This document shows, one piece after another, positions 18,211 to 26,993 of a stretch of DNA of 64,000 nucleotides (position 1 is the first letter of the stretch; every line of letters starts with the position of its first letter). The notes beneath the pieces were generated by a model that did not search any database, was not told where the DNA came from, and saw only the letters and a program-made list of their open reading frames with translations. The stretch is from the NCBI RefSeq assembly GCF_004361885.1, contig NZ_SNWH01000007.1, forward strand, positions 62,001 to 126,000, written 5' to 3'. Source of the stretch: Halomonas ventosae. Its GTDB lineage: Bacteria > Pseudomonadota > Gammaproteobacteria > Pseudomonadales > Halomonadaceae. The translations under genes and the position numbers were made by a program.

Positions 18211-19707
18211 TCATGCCCGTTCGCGCACCTGGGCCTCCATGCGGGCCAGGAAGACCGCCATGATGCGCTCGTAGAGCGCGCGACCGAGCACGGCATCCTC
18301 GATGCCGGCGTCCACGTTGGGGTTGTCGTTGACCTCGATCACCACCACCCGGTCACCGGCCTGCTTGAGATCCACGCCGTAGAAGCCGTCACCGATCAGC
18401 CGAGTGGCCTTGAGCGCCGCCTTGATCACCGCCGCGGGCACCTCGGCTGGGTCATGGGTGGTGAAGCCACCACTCTTCACCCGTGTGCCAGAGTGGTCAT
18501 AGATCTGCCAGTGGCCGCGGGCCATGTAGTAGCGGCTGGCGAACAGCACCTGGCCATCGAGCACGCCGATTCGCCAATCGTAGTCGGTGGGCAGCCATTC
18601 CTGCAGCAGCAAAAGTGCCGAGGTCGTGAACAGTCGGCTGGCCTCGCGTTCGAGCTGCTCCACCGATTCGACCTTGACGATGCCCCGCGAGAAGGCGCCG
18701 TCGGGAATCTTGAGCACCAGGGGGAAGTCGAGGCCGGCGAGGCGGTCTTCCAACGCTCGGCGATCGCCGCGCTTGAGCAGAACCCCCTGTGGTGCCGGCA
18801 CGCCCCGTGCCCGCAACAGGGCGTGCAGATAGACCTTGTTGGTACAGCGCAGGATGTCGCGGGGGGAATCGATCACCACCAGCCCTTCATGTTCCGCCCG
18901 CCGGGCCATGCGATAGGTGTGGTGGTCCAGCGCGGTGGTCTCGCGGATGAACAGGCCATCGAACTCGGCAAGCCGGCCGGCATCCTTGCGGGTGACCAGC
19001 GAGACATCGATGCCCAGGCGGCGTCCTGCGCGAATGAAGGCCTTCAGCGCCGCGCGATTGCTGGGCGGCAGGGCCTCCTGTGGATCGACCAGGATCGCCA
19101 GGTCGAAGCGGTAGCGGCGTCGTGCCTTGGGGGTGCGCCACACCTTGCGGGAGTGGCGGTTGAGGGCGCTGGCGAACAGGTCCTGCTCTTCGGGCGCCAG
19201 CTCGCGCAGCCTCAGCGGCTTGAGGCGCGACAGTCGCCACACGGCGTGGCGACGCACCAGGCGGGCCTCCAGCAAGGGGCAGGGCAGGCGCTCGAAGAGC
19301 CGGCGTGCCAGCCGCGCCAGGCCGGGCTCACGACATTCGCCGAACAGTACTCGCAAGGTCAGCTGGTCGCCGGGCAGCGACCCCTGGCGTGCCAGCTCGC
19401 CGAGCAGCGGGTCGAGGCCATCGAGCTGGAGGTCGACCAGCGCCTTGCGGCCCAGGGCGTTGAGGGTCTCGACCGCGGGCAGTACCCGCTGCCCGCGGGC
19501 CTGGGCCAGCAGCGAGACATAGTAGCCCGTGCCCAGGTAGTCGAGTTCGCTGCACAGGTTGATCACATGGGTGGTGCGATCCTGATCATCATTGAGGCGC
19601 TGTAGCCGGTCCTGGGCGAGAAAGTCGTCGGCGGTGATCAGGTCTTCGGTGGGATAATAGGGCCGCCAGTCTTCCAGTCGATCGACGACGATGCGCAGCG
19701 GACACAT
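18211..19707 (-). CDS. RimK-family ATP-grasp ligase with RLAN N-terminal domain
   Basis: This 498-residue protein has an N-terminal RLAN-type domain (RimK-like ATP-grasp N-terminal; about 1-175, with VDRLEDWRPYYPTEDLITADDFL) and a C-terminal ATP-grasp (about 255-490). The latter shows DSPRDILRCTNKVYLHALLRARG, FPLVLKIPDGAFSRGIVKV, LLQEWLPTDYDWRIGVLDG and the metal-binding VIEVNDNPNVDAG. ATP-grasp enzymes of this type join an amino acid or peptide to a carboxylate; the substrate here is unknown. I chose the start MCPLRIVVDR by family similarity, although an in-frame ATG lies 34 codons upstream. The divergent neighbour is a GNAT acetyltransferase, an association noted for RLAN proteins in comparative studies of peptide-forming ATP-grasps. 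Confidence 0.85.
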   Translation of the reverse strand: MCPLRIVVDRLEDWRPYYPTEDLITADDFLAQDRLQRLNDDQDRTTHVINLCSELDYLGTGYYVSLLAQARGQRVLPAVETLNALGRKALVDLQLDGLDPLLGELARQGSLPGDQLTLRVLFGECREPGLARLARRLFERLPCPLLEARLVRRHAVWRLSRLKPLRLRELAPEEQDLFASALNRHSRKVWRTPKARRRYRFDLAILVDPQEALPPSNRAALKAFIRAGRRLGIDVSLVTRKDAGRLAEFDGLFIRETTALDHHTYRMARRAEHEGLVVIDSPRDILRCTNKVYLHALLRARGVPAPQGVLLKRGDRRALEDRLAGLDFPLVLKIPDGAFSRGIVKVESVEQLEREASRLFTTSALLLLQEWLPTDYDWRIGVLDGQVLFASRYYMARGHWQIYDHSGTRVKSGGFTTHDPAEVPAAVIKAALKATRLIGDGFYGVDLKQAGDRVVVIEVNDNPNVDAGIEDAVLGRALYERIMAVFLARMEAQVRERA

Positions 19708-19875
19708 GGCAGGGCTTCCAGGCAAGGCGGCGAGATGCCGCCGGAATGTGGCCAGCATGCCCTTGAGCCGGCTCTCCGACAAGATGGCGTTCATGTGAAA
19801 AGATTTCATGGACGATGCTGATGACAGCGATATTGGCCATGATCACAATCGTCTCTGCGATGTTGGAGATACGAG

Positions 19876-20376
19876 ATGACCGTCACTCTGCGCCAGGCCC
19901 TGAGCCATGACCTGGATGCCCTCTATCGCCTGGAACAGGTGGCCTTCAGCGGCGATCGCTTCAGTCGCCGCCAGCTTTGGCATCTGCTCAACCGGGCCAA
20001 TGCCCTGACCCTGCTCGCCGAGCAGCGCTCACACGACGATGGACCGTCGAACTTGTTGGGCTATGGCACCCTGCTGTTTCGTCGTGGTACCCGTCGTGCC
20101 AGGCTGTATTCCTTCTGCGTGCATCCTGACGCACGCGGTGGTGGGCTGGGCCGGCGCCTGCTGGAAGCCCTGGAGGATAAGGCGCTGGCGCGTGAAGCCG
20201 AGGTGCTCGGCCTCGAGGTGCGGGTCGATAACCAGGCGGCACTGGGACTCTACCAGCGGATGGGCTTCTGTCCCGAGCGTTGGTTGGCCGACTACTACGA
20301 GGATGGCTGCGCGGGCTGGCAGATGGCCAAGCCGCTGCTGAGCGAACCGCTGGCCGCACAATCCCGCGAGGGCTGA
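19876..20376 (+). CDS. GNAT-family N-acetyltransferase, RimI-like
   Basis: This 166-residue protein has the GNAT fold: an N-terminal strand-helix (LRQALSHDLDALYRLEQVAF), acetyl-CoA motif A FCVHPDARGGGLGRRLLEAL near residue 80, and motif B ENKA-like EVRVDNQAALGLYQRMGF. It resembles RimI-type alpha-amino acetyltransferases, but the acceptor cannot be read from sequence. It is divergent from the RLAN/ATP-grasp gene (168 bases between chosen starts). Acetylation of the ligase product or its precursor is a reasonable inference. yajQ follows 57 bases downstream with its own extended -10. Confidence 0.85.
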   Translation: MTVTLRQALSHDLDALYRLEQVAFSGDRFSRRQLWHLLNRANALTLLAEQRSHDDGPSNLLGYGTLLFRRGTRRARLYSFCVHPDARGGGLGRRLLEALEDKALAREAEVLGLEVRVDNQAALGLYQRMGFCPERWLADYYEDGCAGWQMAKPLLSEPLAAQSREG

Positions 20377-20382
20377 TAGAAT
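20374..20382 (+). promoter_or_regulatory. extended -10 promoter for yajQ
   Basis: TGATAGAAT followed by CC lies over the stop codon of the upstream GNAT gene, about 52 bases before the yajQ start. No good -35 hexamer is present, as expected for an extended -10 promoter. The same TGnTAGAATCC string precedes hisZ and rpe. Confidence 0.45.
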
Positions 20383-20433
20383 CCCGCTTTCGTCTTCCTC
20401 GACCAGCCATCTTCCCGCCATCAGGAGATGTCC

Positions 20434-20919
20434 ATGCCCTCCTTCGATATCGTTTCCGAGTTCGACAAGCACGAAGCCAGCAATGCCGTGGATCAGGCTA
20501 ACCGGGAGATCCAGACCCGCTTCGATTTCAAGGGTGTAACCGCGAGTTTCACGCTCAACGGCGAAACCGTCTCTTTGGAGGCCGAGGTCGACTTCCAGCT
20601 CAAACAGATGCTCGACGTGTTGCGCAACAAGCTCATCGCCCGCGGCGTCGATGCCCGCTGTATGGACGTCCAGGAGCCGGTGCTTTCGGGGGTTCGCGCC
20701 CGCCAGGAGGTGATCCTCAAGCAGGGGCTCGACCAGAAGCAGGCCAAGGACATCGTCAAGCGCATCAAGGAGAGCAAGCTCAAGGTGCAGGCGCAGATTC
20801 AGGGCGAGAAGGTCCGGGTCACCGGCAAGAAGCGCGATGATCTCCAGGCTGTGATGGCGCTGCTGCGCGGCGAGGAGGGCCCCGACTTGCCGCTGCAGTT
20901 CGACAACTTCCGCGACTGA
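20434..20919 (+). CDS. yajQ: YajQ-family nucleotide-binding protein
   Basis: YajQ is a small cytoplasmic protein of two ferredoxin-like folds. Xanthomonas and Pseudomonas homologues bind cyclic di-GMP and influence transcription. The 161-residue sequence [21 protein letters not shown] matches the family start exactly, followed by [13 protein letters not shown] and the conserved [43 protein letters not shown] stretch (quoted in part: [15 protein letters not shown]). AGGAG sits directly against an in-frame ATG two codons earlier, so the second ATG (20434), with proper 6-base spacing, is the likelier start. pepN follows after 152 bases with its own promoter. Confidence 0.95.
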   Translation: MPSFDIVSEFDKHEASNAVDQANREIQTRFDFKGVTASFTLNGETVSLEAEVDFQLKQMLDVLRNKLIARGVDARCMDVQEPVLSGVRARQEVILKQGLDQKQAKDIVKRIKESKLKVQAQIQGEKVRVTGKKRDDLQAVMALLRGEEGPDLPLQFDNFRD

Positions 20920-21010
20920 TGGCCGTGTTGGCGCCTTGATGGTGGGCGCTTGGATCCTCTTGCGCCCGAGCCGCTTGGCCTGCGCTGATCATGACTGCTA
21001 TCGCATGGCT

Positions 21011-21040
21011 TTGAGCTCCAGGCGTGAGGCACCGTACAAT
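21011..21040 (+). promoter_or_regulatory. candidate sigma-70 promoter for pepN
   Basis: TTGAGC (21011-21016), an 18-base spacer and TACAAT (21035-21040) precede the pepN start by about 30 bases. Confidence 0.5.
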
Positions 21041-21071
21041 GGATAGCCATCACCGACAGGAGCCATCCTCG

Positions 21072-23705
21072 ATGTCCGAACCGCAGCCGATCTTTCTGAG
21101 TGACTACCGCCCGCCCGCCTACCGAGTGACCCGCACCGAGCTGACGTTCGACCTCGACCCCCACGCCACCCGGGTCAAGGCGCGCCTGCATATCGAGCGC
21201 CACCCGGAGCACGAGGCCGGTACGCCGCTGGAGCTCGACGGCGAGCGGCTGGTTCTCAAGCGCATTGCCATCGATGGCCAGCCGTTGGAGCCGGACGAGT
21301 ACCAGGTCGGCGAGGCGGGGCTGGTCGTGCATCGGGTACCGAAGGCCTTCCTGCTCGACACCGAGGTCGAGATCGCCCCCGACGGCAACACGGCGCTGTC
21401 GGGGCTCTATCGCTCGAGCGGCATGTTCTGCACCCAGTGCGAGGCCGAGGGTTTTCGCCGCATCACCTTCTACCCGGATCGCCCCGATGTCATGGCGAGC
21501 TTCTCCACCACGGTGATCGGTGACGCCGAGCGCGAGCCGGTGCTGCTCTCCAACGGCAATCCGGTGGAGCGTGGCGAGCTGCCCGGCGAACGCCACTTCG
21601 TCACTTGGGAGGACCCGCACCCCAAACCCAGCTACCTGTTCGCCCTGGTGGCCGGCGATCTGCGCAAGGTCGAGGATGCCTTCACTACCATGAGCGGGCG
21701 TGACGTGACCCTGCAGATCTGGGTCGAGGAGGAGAACCTCGACAAGACCGAGCACGCCATGGCCTCACTGAAGCGCGCCATGCGCTGGGACGAGCAGACC
21801 TATGGCCGCGAGTACGACCTGGACCTGTTTATGATCGTGGCAGTCAACGATTTCAACATGGGCGCCATGGAGAACAAGGGGCTTAATATCTTCAACTCGG
21901 CGGCGGTACTGACTCATCCCCGCACCGCCACCGATGCCGCCTTCCAGCGCGTCGAGGGGATCGTCGCCCACGAGTACTTCCACAACTGGTCGGGCAACCG
22001 GGTTACCTGTCGCGACTGGTTCCAGCTCTCCCTCAAGGAGGGCTTCACGGTATTTCGCGACCAGTGTTTCTCGGCTGACATCAACTCGGCACCGGTCAAG
22101 CGCATCGAGGACGTCGCCTTCTTCCGCACGGCCCAGTTCGCCGAGGACGCCGGTCCCACCGCCCACCCGGTACGCCCCGACCACTATATCGAGATTGGCA
22201 ACTTCTACACCTTAACCATCTACGAGAAGGGCGCGGAGATCGTGCGCATGCTCTCGAACCTGGTGGGGAAGGAGGCTTTCCGCCGTGGCAGCGATCTCTA
22301 TTTCGAACGCTTCGACGGCCAGGCGGTGACCATCGAGGATTTCGTGGGCTGCATGGCCGAGGCCTCCGGCCAGGACTTCGAGCAGTTCATGCGTTGGTAC
22401 TCCCAGGCCGGAACCCCGCAGATCGACGCCCACGGCGAGTACGACTATGCCAACGCCGAGTACCGCCTTATCCTGCGCCAGCGTACCCCGGCGACCCCGG
22501 GCCAGCCGGAAAAGCAGGCGCTGCATATCCCGGTCCGCCTGGGCCTGGTAGGCACCAAGTCTGGACGTGACCTACCGCTCACCCTGGAGGGTGAAACGCT
22601 TGGCACCGATACAGTGATCCACCTGCGCGAGGAGGAGCAGGAGTTCCTGTTCACCGAGGTCAGCGAGGCGCCAGTGCCCTCGCTGCTGCGCGGCTTCTCG
22701 GCCCCGGTCAAGCTGCACTTTCCCTACAGTCGCGAGGATCTGGCCTTCCTGCAGGCCCACGACACCGACGGCTTCAACCGCTGGGATGCCGGGCAGCGTC
22801 TCTCCTTGCTGGCCCTGGACGATCTGATCGCGGCTCATCGTAATGGCGTCGAGAAGGTCATGGACCCGCGGGTGGTCGAGGCCTTTCGCGTGCTGCTGGA
22901 GGCACAGCCCGACGACAAGGCGATACTGGCCCAGATGCTGACCCTGCCCTCCGAGGCCTACATTGCCGAGCAGCAGCCGCTGGTCGACGTGGATGCCATC
23001 CATGCCGCACGCACCTTCGTCAGGCAGGGCCTGGCCCTGGCGCTGCGTGACGACTTTCTGCGCATCTACCGCGAGAACCAGGACGACGCCCCCTATGCGC
23101 CGGAACCCGAGCAGATCGCCCGGCGCAGCCTCAAGAATGTGGCGCTCGCCTATCTCATGGCCATCGAGGATGAGGACGCCGTGCAACTCGCCCGCGAGCA
23201 GTTCGAGGCGGACCACAACATGACCGATGTGCGCCATGCGCTGACCCTGCTGGTACACAGCTCGCGCAGCGATATCGCCGACCCCGCCCTCAAGACCTTC
23301 GGCGAGACCTGGGCCCACGACCCGCTGGTCATGGACCAGTGGTTCGCCATCCAGGTGACCCGTCCGCAGCCGGATGTGCTCGACCGTGTCAGGTTCCTGA
23401 TGGCGCACCCGGCCTTCTCGCTGAAAAATCCCAACAAGGTGCGGGCACTGATCGGTACCTTCGCCAACCAGAATCCGGTGAACTTCCATCGCGCCGACGG
23501 GGCGGGCTATCGGCTGCTGGCCGATACCGTGATCGAGCTCAATCGCCTCAATCCGGAGATCGCCGCTCGTCTGGTTACGCCACTGACGCACTGGGCGCGC
23601 TTCGATGAGGATCGCCAGGCATTGATGAAGGGTGAGCTCGAGCGTATCCGTGCCGAGAAGCTCTCGCCGAATGTCTACGAGCTTGTCGAGAAGGCTCTGG
23701 CCTGA
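21072..23705 (+). CDS. pepN: aminopeptidase N
   Basis: PepN is a zinc M1-family aminopeptidase that trims N-terminal residues from peptides in the cytoplasm. The 877-residue protein shows the substrate-binding GAMENKGLNIF motif near residue 263. The zinc site HEYFHNWSGNRVTCRDWFQL then follows, with HExxH and the downstream Glu in LKEGFTVFRDQ. A large helical C-terminal domain (about 440-877) with the family ending completes it. Length is close to the E. coli enzyme (870). The start MSEPQPIFLSDYRPP follows AGGAG. Its stop codon lies 12 bases from the end of the convergent antiporter gene, with no visible terminator. Confidence 0.97.
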   Translation: MSEPQPIFLSDYRPPAYRVTRTELTFDLDPHATRVKARLHIERHPEHEAGTPLELDGERLVLKRIAIDGQPLEPDEYQVGEAGLVVHRVPKAFLLDTEVEIAPDGNTALSGLYRSSGMFCTQCEAEGFRRITFYPDRPDVMASFSTTVIGDAEREPVLLSNGNPVERGELPGERHFVTWEDPHPKPSYLFALVAGDLRKVEDAFTTMSGRDVTLQIWVEEENLDKTEHAMASLKRAMRWDEQTYGREYDLDLFMIVAVNDFNMGAMENKGLNIFNSAAVLTHPRTATDAAFQRVEGIVAHEYFHNWSGNRVTCRDWFQLSLKEGFTVFRDQCFSADINSAPVKRIEDVAFFRTAQFAEDAGPTAHPVRPDHYIEIGNFYTLTIYEKGAEIVRMLSNLVGKEAFRRGSDLYFERFDGQAVTIEDFVGCMAEASGQDFEQFMRWYSQAGTPQIDAHGEYDYANAEYRLILRQRTPATPGQPEKQALHIPVRLGLVGTKSGRDLPLTLEGETLGTDTVIHLREEEQEFLFTEVSEAPVPSLLRGFSAPVKLHFPYSREDLAFLQAHDTDGFNRWDAGQRLSLLALDDLIAAHRNGVEKVMDPRVVEAFRVLLEAQPDDKAILAQMLTLPSEAYIAEQQPLVDVDAIHAARTFVRQGLALALRDDFLRIYRENQDDAPYAPEPEQIARRSLKNVALAYLMAIEDEDAVQLAREQFEADHNMTDVRHALTLLVHSSRSDIADPALKTFGETWAHDPLVMDQWFAIQVTRPQPDVLDRVRFLMAHPAFSLKNPNKVRALIGTFANQNPVNFHRADGAGYRLLADTVIELNRLNPEIAARLVTPLTHWARFDEDRQALMKGELERIRAEKLSPNVYELVEKALA

Positions 23706-23717
23706 AGGGCAAGCCGC

Positions 23718-25316
23718 TCACCCTAGTTGGTTGGCACGGGAGACGATGCCCGCCTCTTCGGCGGCGCTGTCGGCCAATGCCCGGCCAGCCTCGTCATAGA
23801 CGTGGAAGACCGCGTTGGCGCCCAGCTCGCGGATCGGTTCGATCTCCTCGGGGTACTCCACCACGGCGGTGATCTTGCCTGGAAACTGCCGGGAACGAAG
23901 TTGCTTGAGGGCAAAGAGGTTGCCGGCATGGTGGGGCATAGCCAGCACTACCATCCTGACACCCTGGGACATCAACAGCTTGTCCCAGAAGTCCGAGTCG
24001 ACGGCATCACCTTCGAGAACATTGAAGCCACGTTTGCTGAGGGTCTCGACGCTATGAGGGTTGCTGTCGATGCCCAGCACGCGCAGCCCGTATTCCTTCT
24101 GCAGGCGACGGTAGACGCTACGCCCGATGCGGCCCATGCCCAGCACCACGGCCTCGGCATCGCCGACCTCGATGGGTCGGTCGCTCGGGGCCAGCTCGGA
24201 CACCGGGACGGGCGGCAGGCGCGGCTCCAGCCAGCGATAGAGTCGCTCGCTGTAGCCGTTGAGGATCGACGAGGCCGCGAAGCTGATGGCCACCGCCAGG
24301 GAAATCACCACCAGCCACGCTTCCGGCAGCCAGCCGCTGGATACTGCGATGGCGCCGACGATCAGGCCGAATTCCGAATAGTTGGTCAGGCTGAGGGTGG
24401 CCAGCAGCGAGGTGCGGTGTCGCATCTTGAAGCGCATGAAGACGAGTTGATAGGCCAGGCTCTTCAGCGGCAGGATCAGCACCAGCAGCAGGGCGACGCC
24501 GAGCATCTCGGTGTTGGGCATGGCCGTCAGCCCGATGCTCAGGAAGAAGCCCACCAGCAGCAGCTCCTTGAGGCTGAACATCGAGCGGGCCAGGCTCTGC
24601 GCCGCCGGGTGGGGAGCCAGCAGCAGCCCGATGACCAGCGCCCCCAGGTCGCCCTTCACGCCCACCGACTCAAAGAGCGCATAGCCCAGCACCAGGGCCA
24701 GCAGCATGCCGAACAGCATCTGCATCTCGCCATGGCCGAGCCAGTCGAGCAGAACCCGCAGCGCCGGCGCCAGGGGCATCAGCAACAGCAGTCCCAGTGC
24801 CCAGGGGCTTGGCGGGGTTCCGGTGGAAGCGGTGATGAAGATCACTGCAAAGATGTCCTGCATGATCAGCACGCCAATGGCCAGGCGGCCGTAAGCGGTC
24901 TGAGTCTCGCTGCGCTTTTCCAGCACCTTGACCACAAATACCGTGCTAGAGAAGGAGAGGGCGAAGCCGAGCAGGCCCAGGGTAGGCCACCCGGTGGCGT
25001 CTAGTAGGCCGAGTCCCAGCCACTTGAACATTGAAAGCACCACCATCATCAGCAGCGTCGAAACCAGCATGTGCAGGGAGGCGCCTCCCCAGACATCACG
25101 GCGCAGCAGGGTGCGCACGTCGAGCTTCAGGCCGATGGTGAACAGCAGCAGCGTGACGCCGATGTGGGCAAGGAGCTCGAGCAGCGGAGTCTTGTCGTAG
25201 CCCAGCGCATTGAGCACGAAGCCCCCGGCGAGAAACCCGACCATGGGCGGCAGGCGCAGCCCCACGGCGGCGATGCCGCCCACGAAGGCGGCAAGAAGAA
25301 AGGCCGGTTCGATCAT
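23718..25316 (-). CDS. KefC/YbaL-like cation:proton antiporter with RCK domain
   Basis: This inner-membrane CPA2 antiporter probably exchanges K+ (or Na+) for H+. The 532-residue protein starts MIEPAFLLAAFVGG and has about 12 hydrophobic segments to residue 370. These include the family stretch MVGFLAGGFVLNALGYDK and the discontinuous-helix region LGALVIGLLLAP. A cytosolic TrkA-N/RCK domain (about 390-510) has the NAD-binding VLGMGRIGRSVYRRL. AAGGAG precedes the start. No KefF/KefG ancillary gene is adjacent, so glutathione gating is unproven. In a salt-adapted lineage a role in ion homeostasis is reasonable inference. It is divergent from yegS with paired palindromes between. Confidence 0.87.
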   Translation of the reverse strand: MIEPAFLLAAFVGGIAAVGLRLPPMVGFLAGGFVLNALGYDKTPLLELLAHIGVTLLLFTIGLKLDVRTLLRRDVWGGASLHMLVSTLLMMVVLSMFKWLGLGLLDATGWPTLGLLGFALSFSSTVFVVKVLEKRSETQTAYGRLAIGVLIMQDIFAVIFITASTGTPPSPWALGLLLLMPLAPALRVLLDWLGHGEMQMLFGMLLALVLGYALFESVGVKGDLGALVIGLLLAPHPAAQSLARSMFSLKELLLVGFFLSIGLTAMPNTEMLGVALLLVLILPLKSLAYQLVFMRFKMRHRTSLLATLSLTNYSEFGLIVGAIAVSSGWLPEAWLVVISLAVAISFAASSILNGYSERLYRWLEPRLPPVPVSELAPSDRPIEVGDAEAVVLGMGRIGRSVYRRLQKEYGLRVLGIDSNPHSVETLSKRGFNVLEGDAVDSDFWDKLLMSQGVRMVVLAMPHHAGNLFALKQLRSRQFPGKITAVVEYPEEIEPIRELGANAVFHVYDEAGRALADSAAEEAGIVSRANQLG

Positions 25317-25388
25317 GCATGCTCCTTGTTCTGCCTGCGATGGCAAGACAGGTAGTGTAAGGAAGTCATAAGGTGATGGGCATTCATG

Positions 25389-25415
25389 GGCATAATATGC
25401 CGTCATACGATGACG
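25389..25415. promoter_or_regulatory. two adjoining palindromes in the antiporter/yegS divergent region
   Basis: GGCATAATATGCC (25389-25401) and CGTCATACGATGACG (25401-25415) are back-to-back perfect inverted repeats. On the minus strand TATTAT (25397-25392) with TGACAG 18 bases upstream makes a candidate promoter for the antiporter gene. The second palindrome then falls in its spacer, a typical repressor position. Confidence 0.45.
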
Positions 25416-25456
25416 CTGTCATGATCGGCACGCAACGAGACGCGAGAGGAGCGCAG

Positions 25457-26359
25457 ATGGCCAGGTTGATCCTCAACGGCAAGTCGGCGCAGCTGCCGGC
25501 GGTCAGGCAGGCAGTCTTTGCCTGCCGCGAGGCGGGGGAAGATATCGACGTTAGGGTTACCTGGGAGCGGGGCGATGCCGAGTGCATGGCCCAGCAGGCC
25601 GGGCGCGACGGCGTCGAGCGGGTGATCGCCGGCGGAGGCGACGGTACGGTTAACGAGGTGGTCAACGGCCTGATGCGGCTGTCGCCCGAGCAGCGCCCCG
25701 GCCTGGGAATCCTGCCGCTGGGCAGCGCTAACGACCTGGCCACCTCACTGGGTCTATCGCTGAAGGCTGAGGCCGCGCTACGCTCGGCCCTGCAATTCCC
25801 GCTGCGGCGCATTGACGTGCCACGCCTGGACGACCGTTACTTCCTTAACATGGCCACCTGTGGTTTTGGTGCCGAGATCACCTCCTCCACCCCCGAGGCC
25901 CTCAAGCGCTTGCTTGGTGGCGGTGCCTATTCGCTGATCGCGGCAGTGAAGGCCTGGGACTACCGGCTCTATCCCGGCGTGTTGCGCTGGGAGGGTGGCG
26001 AACGCCGTGCCAAGCTCTTCCTGCTGGCCATCGGCAACGGCCGTCAGTCGGGCGGTGGCCAGGTATTGGCGCCCGATGCCATGCTTAACGATGGCCTGCT
26101 TGACGTGCTGCTGCTGCATAACGTCACTTCCCTCGCGGAATTGCGTGCCATGCGCCGCGAGCTCGCCGAGCGTCCCTCCCGGAGCCGCTACGTCGATGCC
26201 TTTCGCACCGATGGGCTTGCCTTCGAGGCAGAGCAGGCGCTTCCGTTGACCCTGGATGGAGAGCCCCTGCAGCGCCGCCGTTTCCAGGTAACGGTCAGTC
26301 CCGGAGCGCTGGCACTGGCGGCCCCGCCTGAGTGTGCACTTTTTTCGCGGCCTTCATGA
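25457..26359 (+). CDS. yegS: YegS-like lipid kinase
   Basis: This 300-residue protein belongs to the diacylglycerol-kinase catalytic-domain family. E. coli YegS phosphorylates phosphatidylglycerol in vitro. The nucleotide-binding GGGDGTVNEVVNGL motif lies near residue 56, followed by GILPLGSANDLATSLGL and, in the second domain, IGNGRQSGGGQVLAPDAMLNDGLLDV (quoted here only for GGGQVLAPDAMLNDG). LTLDGEP near the end is also conserved. MARLILNGKSAQ was chosen as start because GAGAGGAG lies 6 bases upstream. Physiological substrate is unknown. It is followed by a VOC-family gene on the same strand. Confidence 0.88.
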   Translation: MARLILNGKSAQLPAVRQAVFACREAGEDIDVRVTWERGDAECMAQQAGRDGVERVIAGGGDGTVNEVVNGLMRLSPEQRPGLGILPLGSANDLATSLGLSLKAEAALRSALQFPLRRIDVPRLDDRYFLNMATCGFGAEITSSTPEALKRLLGGGAYSLIAAVKAWDYRLYPGVLRWEGGERRAKLFLLAIGNGRQSGGGQVLAPDAMLNDGLLDVLLLHNVTSLAELRAMRRELAERPSRSRYVDAFRTDGLAFEAEQALPLTLDGEPLQRRRFQVTVSPGALALAAPPECALFSRPS

Positions 26360-26495
26360 GGCAGTGTCCAGCGCCTGAATGAGCCACGCCTGCAAGATCG
26401 GTGATCGAGAAGGCACGCAATGCCGCCGAGGTTGGCCAGGCAGAGACCGAGGCGGCATGATGAAGGATCACACTACCTTTTCGGAGGACTCCGCG

Positions 26496-26924
26496 ATGCT
26501 CACTCCCTTCCATCTGGCCGTGCAGGTCCATGACCTGATCGAGGCGCGCCGCTTCTATGGTGAACTGCTGGGCTGCCCGGAAGGCCGCTCCAGCGACACC
26601 TGGGTCGATTTCAACCTCTATGGCCATCAGTTCGTCTGCCACCTGAACCCGGCGCTGGGGGAGAAGGGGATCGATGATCACCGCAACCCGGTGGATGGCC
26701 ATGGCGTGCCGGTGCCCCACTTCGGTGTGGTGCTTGAGATGCCCGACTGGCAGACACTGGTCGACCGCCTCAGAGCGGCGGGCGTGCGCTTCGAGATCGA
26801 GCCCTATATCCGCTTTCGCGGCGAACCCGGCGAGCAGGCCACCATGTTCTTCCGTGACCCCAGCGGCAATGCCATCGAATTCAAAGCGTTTGGCGACATC
26901 AACGGCCAGTTGTTCGCCACCTGA
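26496..26924 (+). CDS. VOC-family (glyoxalase/dioxygenase-like) protein
   Basis: This 142-residue protein is one VOC module: [22 protein letters not shown] at the N-terminus, then [10 protein letters not shown], a second half with [20 protein letters not shown], and the closing [16 protein letters not shown]. Candidate metal ligands are His5, the second-half His in VPHFGV and the Glu in AIEFK. Substrate is unknown; the family covers glyoxalases, dioxygenases and fosfomycin-type resistance proteins. This sequence resembles uncharacterised glyoxalase-like members. GGAGG about 9 bases before MLTPFHLAV favours that start over an ATG pair 13 codons upstream. Confidence 0.85.
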   Translation: MLTPFHLAVQVHDLIEARRFYGELLGCPEGRSSDTWVDFNLYGHQFVCHLNPALGEKGIDDHRNPVDGHGVPVPHFGVVLEMPDWQTLVDRLRAAGVRFEIEPYIRFRGEPGEQATMFFRDPSGNAIEFKAFGDINGQLFAT

Positions 26925-26993
26925 GAGCACGCCGCCTTGCAGGAACGGGCATCCCTCTGGTGCAATGGCTTCTTTTTCGTCAGGAGCAAGAGA

